Part shown: positions 10,290-20,620 of the stretch, in pieces | Numbering within the stretch: the stretch's first letter is position 1 | Layout: every line of letters begins with the position of its first letter | The notes under the pieces: generated by a model | The model's database searches: none | What the model saw: the letters and a program-made list of their open reading frames with translations, nothing else | What the model was told of the DNA's origin: nothing | Assembly (NCBI RefSeq): GCF_041146795.1 | Contig: NC_135167.1 | Location: 28,799,454-28,863,453, forward strand | From: Maylandia zebra | Lineage: Eukaryota; Chordata; Actinopteri; Cichliformes; Cichlidae | Direction of reading: 5' to 3' | DNA length: 64,000 nt | Program-made: the position numbers and the translations under genes

Positions 10290-11430
10290 AGCAAAAACTG
10301 CCTTGACTTGCCCTCAAACAACGCTTTCTAACTCGAAATCTATTTGGAGTATCGATATCATTCTTTCACCGTAAGAGACAGCAGGCTTTGGTGAACAATC
10401 ATGGAAATTTTCAGGTCTCTGTGGAAATCCAACAAAAAGTTATGACGAGAGAAAAAAGTGGTTCATTTCCACAGTTTGAAATCTGAAGAAATCTGAGCGA
10501 AGGACGAATTTCCTACCCTCAAACAAGTCCAACTCATTTCAGAACGGTAATAGGTGAGAAAGAAATTCTTGAATTGTGAGCGTCAGGGGTGTCTGAAGAT
10601 ATTCGGGGACAAGCCTCATGTCTTAACTTTGCTTCGTTAAGGAGATATGACGATTCGAATATGCCTCTCATTACAGAAATCCAGCGGTGATTTTGAACAA
10701 GCTCTCCATTCACTTTATATGGAGAGTTTTCTGACCTTGTGTTAGTCTGAGGAGATTTGCAAAAATTCTATAAATCCCACAACAATGATGGTGACATTTT
10801 CTGAAAGCCAGCAAAAATACCTACGTTTTGATGTATAATTTGTGGAAGTTGAGTGAAAATTGAGCAAGTAGCAGGAAGTTGTTCGGACATGAAGTGAAAA
10901 TTGCAAAACCTTCAGTGGCACACTGGAAGCCAAGAGCATAGCAACCATAACAACACATGTATTTTGTGAAAAATCACAATTTTGCAACTCAAAACTTTAA
11001 GAGGCATAAAAGTAAAACAGTAAAAGATTTGAAAAAGCTGAATCATACCTGAATAGCCAAATAATTTGTGAACATTTTAAAATTTGAATGGTTGTTCTAG
11101 GTGAAAATATGAGGAAGTAGTTAAGTTTCAAAAACAGGCAAAATTTAGCAGAATTGCAGAAGTTTCCCATTCATTTCAATGGGACAAATTAAAGGAAAAA
11201 AGCTTAATATTTTAAAAAGTATAATAGTTAAAAATAGCAAAAATCGTAGCAGGAATTAGCAAAAATAGCTGAATAGTTTAAAGTTTGAACGGTGAAAATA
11301 GCACAAAAATTGTGGAAGTAGTTAAACGGCGAAAAGTGTACGGAAGCAACTAGAATAAAGTATAAAGAATAAAGAGAAACAGGAACTCAATAGTGTGGAT
11401 GCTTAAAGCATCCACACAATAATAATAATA
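10290..11430 (+). mobile_element. AT-rich non-autonomous element with terminal palindrome
   Basis: No protein-coding frame of note. It contains ATTCTTTCACCGTAAGAGAC near its left part, matching ATTCTTTCACCGTGAGCGAC in each of the three monomers that follow. It ends in a palindrome, GTGTGGATGCTTAAAGCATC and onward (11395-11418), followed by (AAT)n and AACTAG. The monomers use the same kind of terminal hairpin, so this is probably a related family member. It is inferred to be Helitron/Helentron-like; the left limit is approximate. Confidence 0.5.
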
Positions 11431-12978
11431 ACTAGAAAGTGCATTTTCTGAAGAAACTGCAGTGTGAATGCTTGAATCTGAATGTATGCACTGAAATGAA
11501 TTAATTACTGAATTTAAGTTAAAAATATTGAATGAGATAAAAAAAACAAAACAAAAAAAAACCGAATTTAACCTGAAAACAAAGGTGCTGAACTGCTAAA
11601 AGCTGAACGTTACACAGAAGAAGAAGTTGGAAAAAAACTGAAAATGTTTTAAATGTAAATTAGAAAACCCTAAAAAATGAGAAAAGAACATTTAGAGTCA
11701 GAAAACATCTGAAAGAATATTAAAAGGTCATATTCTTTGAATCACTGAATGACTAAAATGTGATCCCTCCACTTGGACCCACACAGTTTAAAAAGTTTAC
11801 ATCTCTGAGCTTTGAAAGACAAGATGTTGGAAAAAGAACAACGATGGCGACGTTTTGAGGGTAAAATGATGGCTTTAACACTGTGGACACAGCAGCAGTT
11901 GAAAGAGAAGTGCTTAAGATGAATCTTGGTACAGAGTGAGAGAGAGCTCGTTAAGCAGGCAGGTGTGAGCCTGGTTGCTATAGTGACTGCACCCAATGGC
12001 TCCATACACACGCACACAGACATGCACCTCACTTTTGCTGCTTAAAATGAACAGAAAAGTCAGGCCCAAACAAATCGTTCCCAAATGAAAAGTAAAAGTC
12101 GTATTGACAAAATTCTTTCACTGTGAGCGACAGCAATGTCTAGTCTACCAAATTCTCAGTTTTCATGTCTGTGGAGTTTATTATATGGACGTGGTGACAG
12201 TGGAAAGACACCATGCTCTTCTGATTTTCAAACGAACCTTCTGAGCCATTTTAACATTAGAGTCTATGGAAGAGTTGGAGGGAGGAGACTGTGCATTGGT
12301 GACATTTATGAAAGAACCATAACACCTAGGACAATAGTAAACACATTGGATGAAAGAGGACAGCCATGGCTACGTTTTGAGGGTAAAATCATACCTGTAG
12401 AGCAAACGCTGCGGACACAGCAGCAGTTTTAAAAAAGATTTTAAGATTAATTTTTTTGCTCCTCTCACTCTAGCAGTTGAGCTGTCTCACTCTAGCCCCA
12501 ACATTCCGTCCCATACACACCCATTATAAATTTTGAAACGGGTGAAAAAACATCATGAAACTTAAACTGGAACTGAAGAAAAAGTATAATAGATATTGAA
12601 AAGATAAATACAAGTTGAATAGTTGAATGTCTTGTCTTCGTTTTAAAGTTTGAATGGTGGCTCTATGTCAACGTATGTGGAAGTAGTAGGAGTTTAAAAA
12701 TGAGTAAGTTGAACGAGGATTTGAAGGGTCTCCCCATTGAAATACATGGGAAATTTTTGTTGAATAAAGTTGAATAAAATTAAAAATATAAATGTTAAAA
12801 ATGAGAAAAGTAGAAGCAGTCATGTCCAAAAGAATAGGAATCTAATGGTGTTTGAATGGTTTTTCTAAGTTGAACGGTTTTGAAGGAGTAGGAGTACAAA
12901 AAACGTACGGAATAGATAAAATAGAATAATAAAGATTAGAAGAACAATACTGTGAATGCTTTTCAAGCATTCACACTA
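11431..12978 (+). mobile_element. Monomer 1 of ~1.5-kb tandem element (Helentron-like)
   Basis: Starts ACTAGAAAGTGCATTTTCTG. It ends in the hairpin GTGAATGCTTTTCAAGCATT plus CAC (12956-12978 area), then ACTAACTAG, which opens the next monomer. It contains a purine-rich left part, a 98-codon open frame at 12136-12432, and a right part with GTTGAACGGTTTTGAAG. A terminal hairpin followed by a CTAG-like end and a head-to-tail arrangement fit non-autonomous Helitron/Helentron elements (HINEs). The assignment is inference, since no Rep/helicase is present. Monomer repeat length here is 1548 bp. Confidence 0.7.
12136..12432 (+). CDS. 98-codon open frame in monomer 1, unknown
   Basis: Begins MSSLPNSQFSCLWSLLYGRG and ends QTLRTQQQF, with ATG placed right after CTTTCACTGTGAGCGACAGCA. 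It is rich in Arg and Gly in the middle (RVYGRVGGRRLCIGDIYER). It has no recognised domain, signal peptide or membrane segment. Identical length in all three monomers shows no frameshift has occurred since duplication. However, the differences between copies (about 4 synonymous and 4 replacement) are too few to show selection. It may be a passenger open frame rather than an expressed protein. Confidence 0.3.
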   Translation: MSSLPNSQFSCLWSLLYGRGDSGKTPCSSDFQTNLLSHFNIRVYGRVGGRRLCIGDIYERTITPRTIVNTLDERGQPWLRFEGKIIPVEQTLRTQQQF

Positions 12979-14473
12979 ACTAGAAAGTGCATTTTCTGAA
13001 GAAACTGCAGTGTGAATGCTTGAATCTGAATGTATGCACTGAAATGAATTAATTGCTGAATTTTGAGTTTAAAATATTGAATGAGATAAAAAAAAAACAA
13101 AAAAAAAAAAACGAATTTAACCTGAAAACAAAGGTGCTGAACTGCTAAAAGCTGAAGGTTACACAGAAGAAGAAGTTGGAAAAAAACTGAAAATGTTTTA
13201 AATGTAAATTAGAAAACCCTAAGAAATGAGAAAAGAACATTTAGAGTCAGAAAACATCTGAATGAATATTAAAAGGTCATATTCTTTGAATCACTGAATG
13301 ACTCAAATGTGATCCCTCCACTTTGATCCACACAGTTTAAAAAGTTTAAATGCCTGAGCTTTGAAAGATACGGTGTTGGAAAGAGAACAATAATGGCGAC
13401 GTTTTGAGGGTAAAATGATGGCTGTAACACTGTGGACACAGCAGCAGTTGAAAGAGAAGTGCTTAAGATGAATCTTGGTACAGTGGCAGGCAGAGCTCGT
13501 TAAGCAGGCAGGTGTGAGCCTGGTTGCTATAGTGACCGCACCCAATGGCTCCATACACACGTACACAGACATGCGCCTCACTTTTGCTGCTTAAAATGAA
13601 CAGAAAAGTCAGGCCGAAACAAATCGTTCCCAAATGAAAAGTAAAAGTCGTATTGACAAAATTCTTTCACCGTGAGCGACAGCAATGTCTAGTCTACCTA
13701 ATTCTCAGTTTTCATGCCTGTGGAGCTTATTATATGGACGTGGTGACAGTGGAAAGACACCATGCTCTTCTGATTTTCAAACGAACCTTCTGAGCCATTT
13801 TAACATTAGAGTCTATGGAAGAGTTGGAGGGAGGAGGCTGTGCATTGGTGACATTTATGAAAGAACCATAACACCTAGTACAATAGTAAACACATTGGAT
13901 GAAAGAGGACAGCGATGGCTACGTTTTGAGGGTAAAATCATACCTGTAGAGCAAACGCTGCGGACACAGCAGCAGTTTTAAAAAAGATTTTAAGATTAAT
14001 TTTTTTGCTCCTCTCACTCTAGCAGTTGAGCTGCCTCACTCTAGCCCCAACATTCCGTCCCATACACACCCATTATAAACTCTGAAACGGGTGAAAAAAC
14101 ATCATGAAACTTAAACTGGAACTGAAGAAAAAGTATAATAGATATTGAAAAGATAAATACAAGTTGAATAGTTGAATGTCTTGTCTTCGTTTTAAAGTTT
14201 GAATGGTGGCTCTATGTCAATGTATGTGGAAGTAGTAAGAGTTTAAAAATGAGGAAGTTGAATGAGGATTTGAAGGGTCTCCCCATTGAAATACATTATA
14301 AATTTTTGTTGAATAAAGTTGAATAAAATTAAAAATATAAATGTTAAAAATATGAAAAATAGAAGCAGTGTTGTCCAAAATAATAGGAATCTAACGGTGT
14401 TTGAATGGTTTTTCTAAGTTGAACGGTTTTGAAGGAGTAGGCTTACAAAAAACGTACGGAAAAATAAAATATA
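12979..14473 (+). mobile_element. Monomer 2 of ~1.5-kb tandem element
   Basis: 1495 bp, starting at the same ACTAGAAAGTGC. It is nearly identical in order to monomer 1. It ends ACGTACGGAAAAATAAAATA directly before the ACTAG of monomer 3, so it lacks the terminal hairpin that monomer 1 carries. That points to unequal exchange or template switching rather than three independent insertions. Confidence 0.75.
13685..13981 (+). CDS. 98-codon open frame in monomer 2, unknown
   Basis: Same product as the frame at 12136-12432 except for R to S in TPSTIV and P to R in GQRW. Several silent third-position changes are also present. No domain is recognised. Kept as a possible gene only because the frame stays open in every copy. 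Confidence 0.3.
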   Translation: MSSLPNSQFSCLWSLLYGRGDSGKTPCSSDFQTNLLSHFNIRVYGRVGGRRLCIGDIYERTITPSTIVNTLDERGQRWLRFEGKIIPVEQTLRTQQQF

Positions 14474-15990
14474 ACTAGAAAGTGCATTTTCTGAAGAAAC
14501 TGCAGTGTGAATGCTTGAATCTGAATGTATGGACTGAAATGAATTAATTGCTGAATTTTGAGTTAAAAATTTTGAATGAGATAAAAAAAAAAAAAAAGAA
14601 ACAACCTGAATTTAACCTGAAAACAACAGTGCTGAACTGCTAAAAGCTGAAGGTTACACAGAAGAAGAAGTTGGAAAAAAGCTGAAAATGTTTTAATTGT
14701 AAATTAGAAAAACCTAAGAAATGAGAAAAGAACATTTAGAGTCAGAAAACATCTGAAAAAATATTAAAAGGTCATATTCTTTGAATCACTGAATGACTAA
14801 AATGTGATCCCTCCACTTGGACCCACACAGTTTAAAAAGTTTACATCTCTGAGCTTTGAAAGACAAGATGTTGGAAAAAGAACAACGATGGCGACGTTTT
14901 GAGCGTAAAATGATGGCTTTAACACTGTGGACACAGCAGCAGTTGAAAGAGAAGTGTTTAAGATGAATCTTGGCAGAGTGAGAGAGAGAGCTCGTTAAGC
15001 AGGCAGGTGTGAGCCTGGTTGCTATAGTGACCGCACCCAATGGCTCCATACACACGTACACAGACATGCGCCTCACTTTTGCTGCTTAAAATGAACAGAA
15101 AAGTCAGGCCGAAACAAATCGCTCCCAAATGAAAAGTAAAAGTCGTATTGACAAAATTCTTTCACCGTGAGCAACAGCAATGTCTAGTCTACCTAATTCT
15201 CAGTTTTCATGCCTGTGGAGCTTATTATATGGACGTGGTGACAGTGGAAAGACACCATGCTCTTCTGATTTTCAAACGAACCTTCTGAGCCATTTTAACA
15301 TTAGAGTCTATGGAAGAGTTGGAGGGAGGAGGCTGTGCATTGGTGACATTTATGAAAGACCCACAACACCTAGTACAATAGTAAACACATTGGATGAAAG
15401 AGGACAGCCATGGCTACGTTTTGAGGGTAAAATCATACCTGTAGAGCAAACGCTGCGGACACAGCAGCAGTTTTAAAAAAGATTTTAAGATTAATTTTTT
15501 TGCTCCTCTCACTCTAGCAGTTGAGCTGCCTCACTCTAGCCCCAACATTCCGTCCCATACACACCCATTATAAACTCTGAAACGGGTGAAAAAACATCAT
15601 GAAACTTAAACTGGAACTGAAGAAAAAGTATAATAGATATTGAAAAGATAAATACAAGTTGAATAGTTGAATGTCTTGTCTTCATTTTAAAGTTTGAATG
15701 GTGGCTCTATGTCAATGTATGTGGAAGTAGTAAGAGTTTAAAAATGAGTAAGTTGAATGAGGATTTGAAGGGTCTCCCCATTGAAATACATTATAAATTT
15801 TTGTTGAATAAAGTTGAATAAAATTAAAAATATAAATGTTAAAAATATGAAAAATAGAAGCAGTGTTGTCCAAAAGAATAGGAATCTAACGGTGTTTGAA
15901 TGGTTTTTCTAAGTTGAACGGTTTTGAAGTTATAGGATTACAAAAAACGTACGGAATAGATAAAATATAATAATAATAATAATAATAAAG
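14474..15990 (+). mobile_element. Monomer 3 of ~1.5-kb tandem element
   Basis: Starts ACTAGAAAGTGC at 14474 and repeats the internal order of monomers 1 and 2. It then leads through ACGTACGGAATAGATAAAAT and (TAA)n into the hairpin array at 15970-16360. It is the rightmost full unit of the block. Confidence 0.75.
15180..15476 (+). CDS. 98-codon open frame in monomer 3, unknown
   Basis: Third copy of the open frame. It differs from the monomer 2 copy by ERPTTPS instead of ERTITPS and by keeping GQPW. Length and both ends are unchanged. Function unknown. Confidence 0.3.
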   Translation: MSSLPNSQFSCLWSLLYGRGDSGKTPCSSDFQTNLLSHFNIRVYGRVGGRRLCIGDIYERPTTPSTIVNTLDERGQPWLRFEGKIIPVEQTLRTQQQF

Positions 15991-16358
15991 ATTAGAATAA
16001 CAATACTGTGAATGCTTTTCAAGCATTCACACTAATAATAATAATAAAGATTAGAAGAACAATACTGTGAATGCTTTTCAAGCATTCACACTAATAAAGA
16101 TTCGAATAACAATACTGTGAATGCTTTTCAAGCATTCACACTAATAATAAAGATTAGAAGAACAATACTGTGAATGCTTTTCAAGCATTCACACTAATAA
16201 TAAAGATTAGAAGAACAATACTGTGAATGCTTTTCAAGCATTCACACTAATAATAAAGATTAGAAGAACAATACTGTGAATGCTTTTCAAGCATTCACAC
16301 TAATAATAAAGATTAGAATAACAATACTGTGAATGCTTTTCAAGCATTCACACTAATT
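15968..16358 (+). repeat. Seven-copy tandem array of the element's terminal hairpin
   Basis: Seven units of about 50-60 bp, each (TAA)n AAGATTAGAAGAACAATACT followed by the palindrome GTGAATGCTTTTCAAGCATT plus CAC and ACTAA. Hairpins start near 16008, 16068, 16122, 16170, 16222, 16275 and 16329. The same hairpin closes monomer 1, so this is repeated multiplication of the 3' terminus only. Such end multiplication fits rolling-circle elements whose terminator hairpin is copied repeatedly. Units have no unique spacers, so it is not CRISPR-like. Confidence 0.9.
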
Positions 16359-16361
16359 AGC

Positions 16362-16604
16362 CACACAGTGGGATGTAAGGAGCTCTCTGATTGGTTGGAC
16401 AGACACAGGCTGTCTGCTTGGATTTTTCTAGCTCATAGCTTCGCCCTGCTACGAAGCGTGTGTGCTTGTACAAAGGCCGTTCAGCCTTTGGATTTACACT
16501 CGGCTCGACATGGATATGTGAAGAATGAAGGGACCCTGCAGCGAAACGGAGAGCTCAACCTCTGACTGAGTGCCTGTTTTCGCAGTCTGACCACCTGTTG
16601 AAGG
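16362..16604 (+). promoter_or_regulatory. Possible promoter and first exon
   Basis: Directly right of the repeat block, the composition changes to GC-richer sequence with an inverted CCAAT box (GATTGGTTGG at 16389). It ends in ACCTGTTGAAG followed by the donor GTAACGTGC (intron from about 16605). Only short upstream frames are present (for example from ATGAAGGGACCCTGCAGCGA). It may be the untranslated first exon of a plus-strand transcript, perhaps non-coding. Confidence 0.35.
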
Positions 16605-17406
16605 TAACGTGCTAACATGGCTAACGCTAGCATCACCTCACGTAGCCCCGTTATTTTAAGGTCATCTTAGCTTATGAAAATTTTACGTGGCAGCTGTACG
16701 AGCTAGCTACGTGATTTTGTAAGCTGCTGTGCTCTTCACAAATAAAGCTGGAATCAGCTCAGACTATTAGAACCGGCACTGAGGCCTGTTACATTTATAC
16801 AGTGTTAGAGCAATGGCTGCAACCTACAGCCTTTAAACTAGCGATTAAAATGCTGACAGTAAACTCGTCAGTCCAGATGTTACCACATTACTTTATGATG
16901 CTTAGAGGTAAAACAACTGAGACAGGTTGATTAAAATAACAGCTGTCAGTTCTCTCATTCCTTATATCAAGACTGGAGATCACACTACTGATTTCAGTTG
17001 ATTTAATATGTGAGTGCACAGATTCATTCTCAACTGGACATAAACGATGATCAAAGGTTGTATATATGATGAATTCATCAAATCCCAGCCTCTAACACAG
17101 TGCGCTGAATCTTAGCTTTGAATGTCCAGTATATTCTAATCAATGCAATTTAAGCATTCACTGAACCTACAGTATCTACACCTGTGTGGTAAAGACACAG
17201 ATAATGAAATGTAATTATTAATACAATATACATCATGAAAAACGAAAGCTGAAATTGATTCAGTTCAGTACTTTTCTCTGTATGCTCTGTGATTATAAAG
17301 GCCTTAAATTCTGTGATACTGTAAATGATTTTCACAGAGGTCTTAACGTAGTTAAATCACTGCTGATAGTCTGGTTGTTTATATTTTCACGTTTTTGTGT
17401 CTGTAG

Positions 17407-17565
17407 GGCTGTTTGATGATGATTTGGATTCCTCTGGGAGATGAGGACACACCCACATCTGTTCCATACTGCAGCCATTGATGGTGTTATGGCTCTGAGG
17501 CAGCTTTGGGCCATCAGACGCACACACTGGAAAACCTTCATGCAGGAGAGACGGCCTCAGTGATT
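17407..17565 (+). other. Possible second exon of the 16.4-kb transcript
   Basis: A T-rich tract ending TGTGTCTGTAG is a plausible acceptor. The following sequence has two short frames (MMIWIPLGDEDTPTSVPYCS and MALRQLWAIRRTHWKTFMQE plus a few residues). Neither resembles a known protein and no donor is obvious. A long non-coding RNA is as likely as a coding exon. Confidence 0.2.
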
Positions 17566-19780
17566 TAGGTTCATAAGCGAGTTCAAACATTTTCTGGCCT
17601 CTTATCACTTAGATTTCTTAGTCTTAAAAGTGAATGCATTTAAAGCAGGAACTGCGCACCTAGCCACCAGAAGTTTGGCAGCATGAGTACTGTAAAGTTT
17701 TGTAGGGTCCTTGTTAAAAATTCCACAAGCACCACACCACATTTGTCATATAAAGTTCCATTTTTTACAATACATTGTTGAAATTCTCTCCTGCATGAAG
17801 TCCAGGTGCTGGTTTTCCATGCGCGTGGCTCTTGTGGTCCTCCATAATTTCTGACTGCAAGTAACTTTCTTATAGAGGCGAACAGCAGGACTGATTTTTG
17901 TTTACTGACTCTGGTCCTCGCTGGTTTCTAAGACGGCCTCAACAGTCCCCACATAAACCTTAAATTGTCGCTGAACTGGTAAACAAACACGAGACGGACA
18001 AACATTGTCTCTGTTCACGTTAATTTTATATACTGTTGTCACGTACGAGGCACACACACAACAGGAGTTTGTTGACAGCAAAGTAGGTTACATTCCTCTC
18101 TCTCCCAACACGACCATGAGTCTCTCCCACCTCCTTCCACTTCGCATAAAACTCTAATTTTATACTCACTACTACAGCAGGAAACTGAGTCAAAAACAAC
18201 ATCACTCTGTTCACACCCGCCCTGTCCTTCTCGGCCGGGGGTGAACCACAGCGTGGCAAGCATCGTGGGGTCCAGACTTAGGAGAGAGGGGCACTCCGGT
18301 TCCACACCGATGAACTGAAGTACAGTGGAAACCACAGTTTGAATATCACTTTCAGTACCTTGACTTTGATTTTATTTGACTTTTTTTTTGTAAATACAGT
18401 GGCTCAGTATATGGATGTGTTTTTGCAACACTAATTGCTGGTGTTTTTCTGCATTTTTCTGAAAATGGGTCATGCAAAGACCCAAAAAAAGGAGAGAGGT
18501 TATGTTTGGGATTGTGATTTATTATAAAAGGAAAAAAAAACCTCCTTTGTGTAAAGAGGTTTTTGTTTGATTTATAATCAAATAATTTTTTATCCACTTA
18601 AAAGTGACATTTATCCCAACCTATTGAGTGGTTTTATTTTCCTTTTTTGGACTCATAAAATTTGACAAAGTGAACCTGTATCCGGATCTGCTCTTGAGTA
18701 GTTAATACTTTGATTGAATGAGGCTCTGGTCTCCCAAAAGGAGAAGGATCCAGAGGTAGACAGCTATAGAGGAGCAGTGGTTTCTGGGGCTGAGCTCTGT
18801 TCCCTGCAGGCATTTGGTTTAAACTTGTCTCTGCTTTTAGAAACTTGGCCGTCAGGAAAAACATAACACCCCCCCCTCCTTCACAAAGACGCAAGCGAGT
18901 CACAGACTGGAGCAACAGCAGATGATGCTGTAGCGTGCAGCCTTCCTGTCTAAGTAAACAGTGATTCAGACGGATGAGGAGTGGGAGGCTGTGGTTTGCT
19001 CCAGCCTGGCAGCACCAAGCCTCTCCCAGCTCCACCACAACAGGATATGGTCCGTGGGCCCACACTGGCCATGGTCATAATATTGTCTTCTCCAGCTTTT
19101 ACCATTTGGTTCGCCTGGTAATATTCATGCACGCTGACTACCATGTGAGAAGCTGGACCCATGTTTCTGGAAAATATATCTCACTGTGGTGTTTTTGACC
19201 AAAGTGACAGTGAGTGAGGTTACTTTCCCTTCTCATCTGTGTCTTATATAACTCTACATACGCAAGTCTGGATAAGTGGGCACGGAGAAGATTAGTAATT
19301 AGGTTTCTGTGACTCAACAGATGGTACAGTGCAGATTTTAAGCACAACAGTTTACTATGTAACCACCGCATCTTTCCAAAACAGTAATTTTCAAACATAT
19401 TTCAACTTTATGCTTTGATGGGAAGGAAGAAAATGTCATAACTCAGTGATAATTTTATAAAGTGTTTTGTTTCTATGCTATGGCTTACTCAACTCAGCCA
19501 GAGCAAGATGTCCTTCATCTTAGTCCACAAACTTTATATGACTGTCTTGGCTGACCGCTGGCTTGCCAGTAACGATTTTATATGCGATGAGCTGATAAAA
19601 TAAACAGACAACCTACTGGAGCGTTACGTAATGAAAGTGTCGATTGTCGGCTGTTCCTCTTTGTGAAAGTTTCACTGCTGGGATTTTACCAGTGAGAGGC
19701 TTGCTGTGTTTAGGGATATGAAACATGAAAAGCTTCACTTACATGTGAAAAAGGAAGCTTTCATGAGATTCTGTGTAATC
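17566..19780. other. Intergenic, no gene seen
   Basis: Contains minus-strand open frames at 18039-18335 and 18634-19065, but their composition is ordinary and they have no recognisable domain or splice context. A short poly-purine/poly-pyrimidine region lies at 18340-18620. Nothing can be assigned. Confidence 0.5.
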
Positions 19781-19789
19781 CTGTGAAAA

Positions 19790-20620
19790 ACTAATATGCC
19801 CTTTCTACCTCCACAGGAATAAGGGGGTAAATGTCAGCTATGTGCTGCTAATTATATGCACTTGATTAACTGATCACCAGCAAGTGTGAGCACCTCTATA
19901 AGTGCAGATGTTTTTGATGTTTACTGGTCTGGAGCTTTAGATGTGTGTTAACACAATCTCAGAAAATTCACCTCAACTTTGCATTGTGAAAAAGCTCAAG
20001 AGCTGCATTTCAGATTCTACGGGCCTCTGTTAGCATGTTAAATGTTAAAGTTCATGACAATAAAATTAGAAAAGAGGAAGCCTCTTCTCTCTAAAAAGAG
20101 AATGACAGCACATCTTAGGTTTGCATGTAAACAAACCACAAGACGTCCTTTAGACAGATGAGACCAAAGAAGAGATGTTTAGCCATAATGTACAGCACCA
20201 CATTTAGCAAAAACCACACACAGCACATCAGCACAAACACCTCATACCAGCTGTCAAACACAGAAATGCAAGGGGTGGTAAAGCTTGTTTTAAATCCAAG
20301 GGGCACCTTGCAATCACTGAGTTAATAACAAAGAACTCTAAAGTCAAATGTTAGACCGCCTGTGTGACAACTGACATTTGGATCAAACCGGGTTATGCAG
20401 CAGAGCTATGATATCGACAGCAAATCTACAACAGAATGGCTAAAAAAGATAAGTCACTAAGATTAGTGTGCATAACTAATGATAACAGGCCTCAATTAAT
20501 TGAAGCAACTTTGTAAGAGATGTGAGAGACTGGTGAAGTCATACAGGACACCATTACTTGGTGCTTTGTTTTTCACAGAACTGTGAAAGCTTTTTTGCCA
20601 CATGTCTGTAGATTTTATTA
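19790..20620 (+). mobile_element. Degenerate Tc1-like transposon relic
   Basis: Fragments typical of the middle of fish Tc1 transposase genes remain: ACAAGACGTCC, AGATGAGACCAAAGAAGAGA, CATAATGTACAGCACCACAT and CACAAACACCTCATACCAGC. The flanking sequence (TCCACAGGAATAAG, CTGCTAATTATATGCACTTG) matches the relic at 32230-33070, so both belong to one family. The frame is heavily damaged and only a relic remains. Confidence 0.75.

Noticed and set aside
11742-15076. Three similar minus-strand frames (92-96 codons) in the tandem monomers
   Set aside because: Lengths vary between copies, composition is unremarkable, and they lie in the purine-rich non-coding part; less consistent than the 98-codon plus-strand frame.
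15968-16358. Regular palindromic repeats resembling a CRISPR array
   Set aside because: Vertebrate context, no unique spacers (the intervening sequence is itself repeated), and the hairpin is the terminus of the adjacent element.
18039-19065. Minus-strand frames of 98 and 143 codons
   Set aside because: No recognisable domain or splice signals, and no supporting neighbours.
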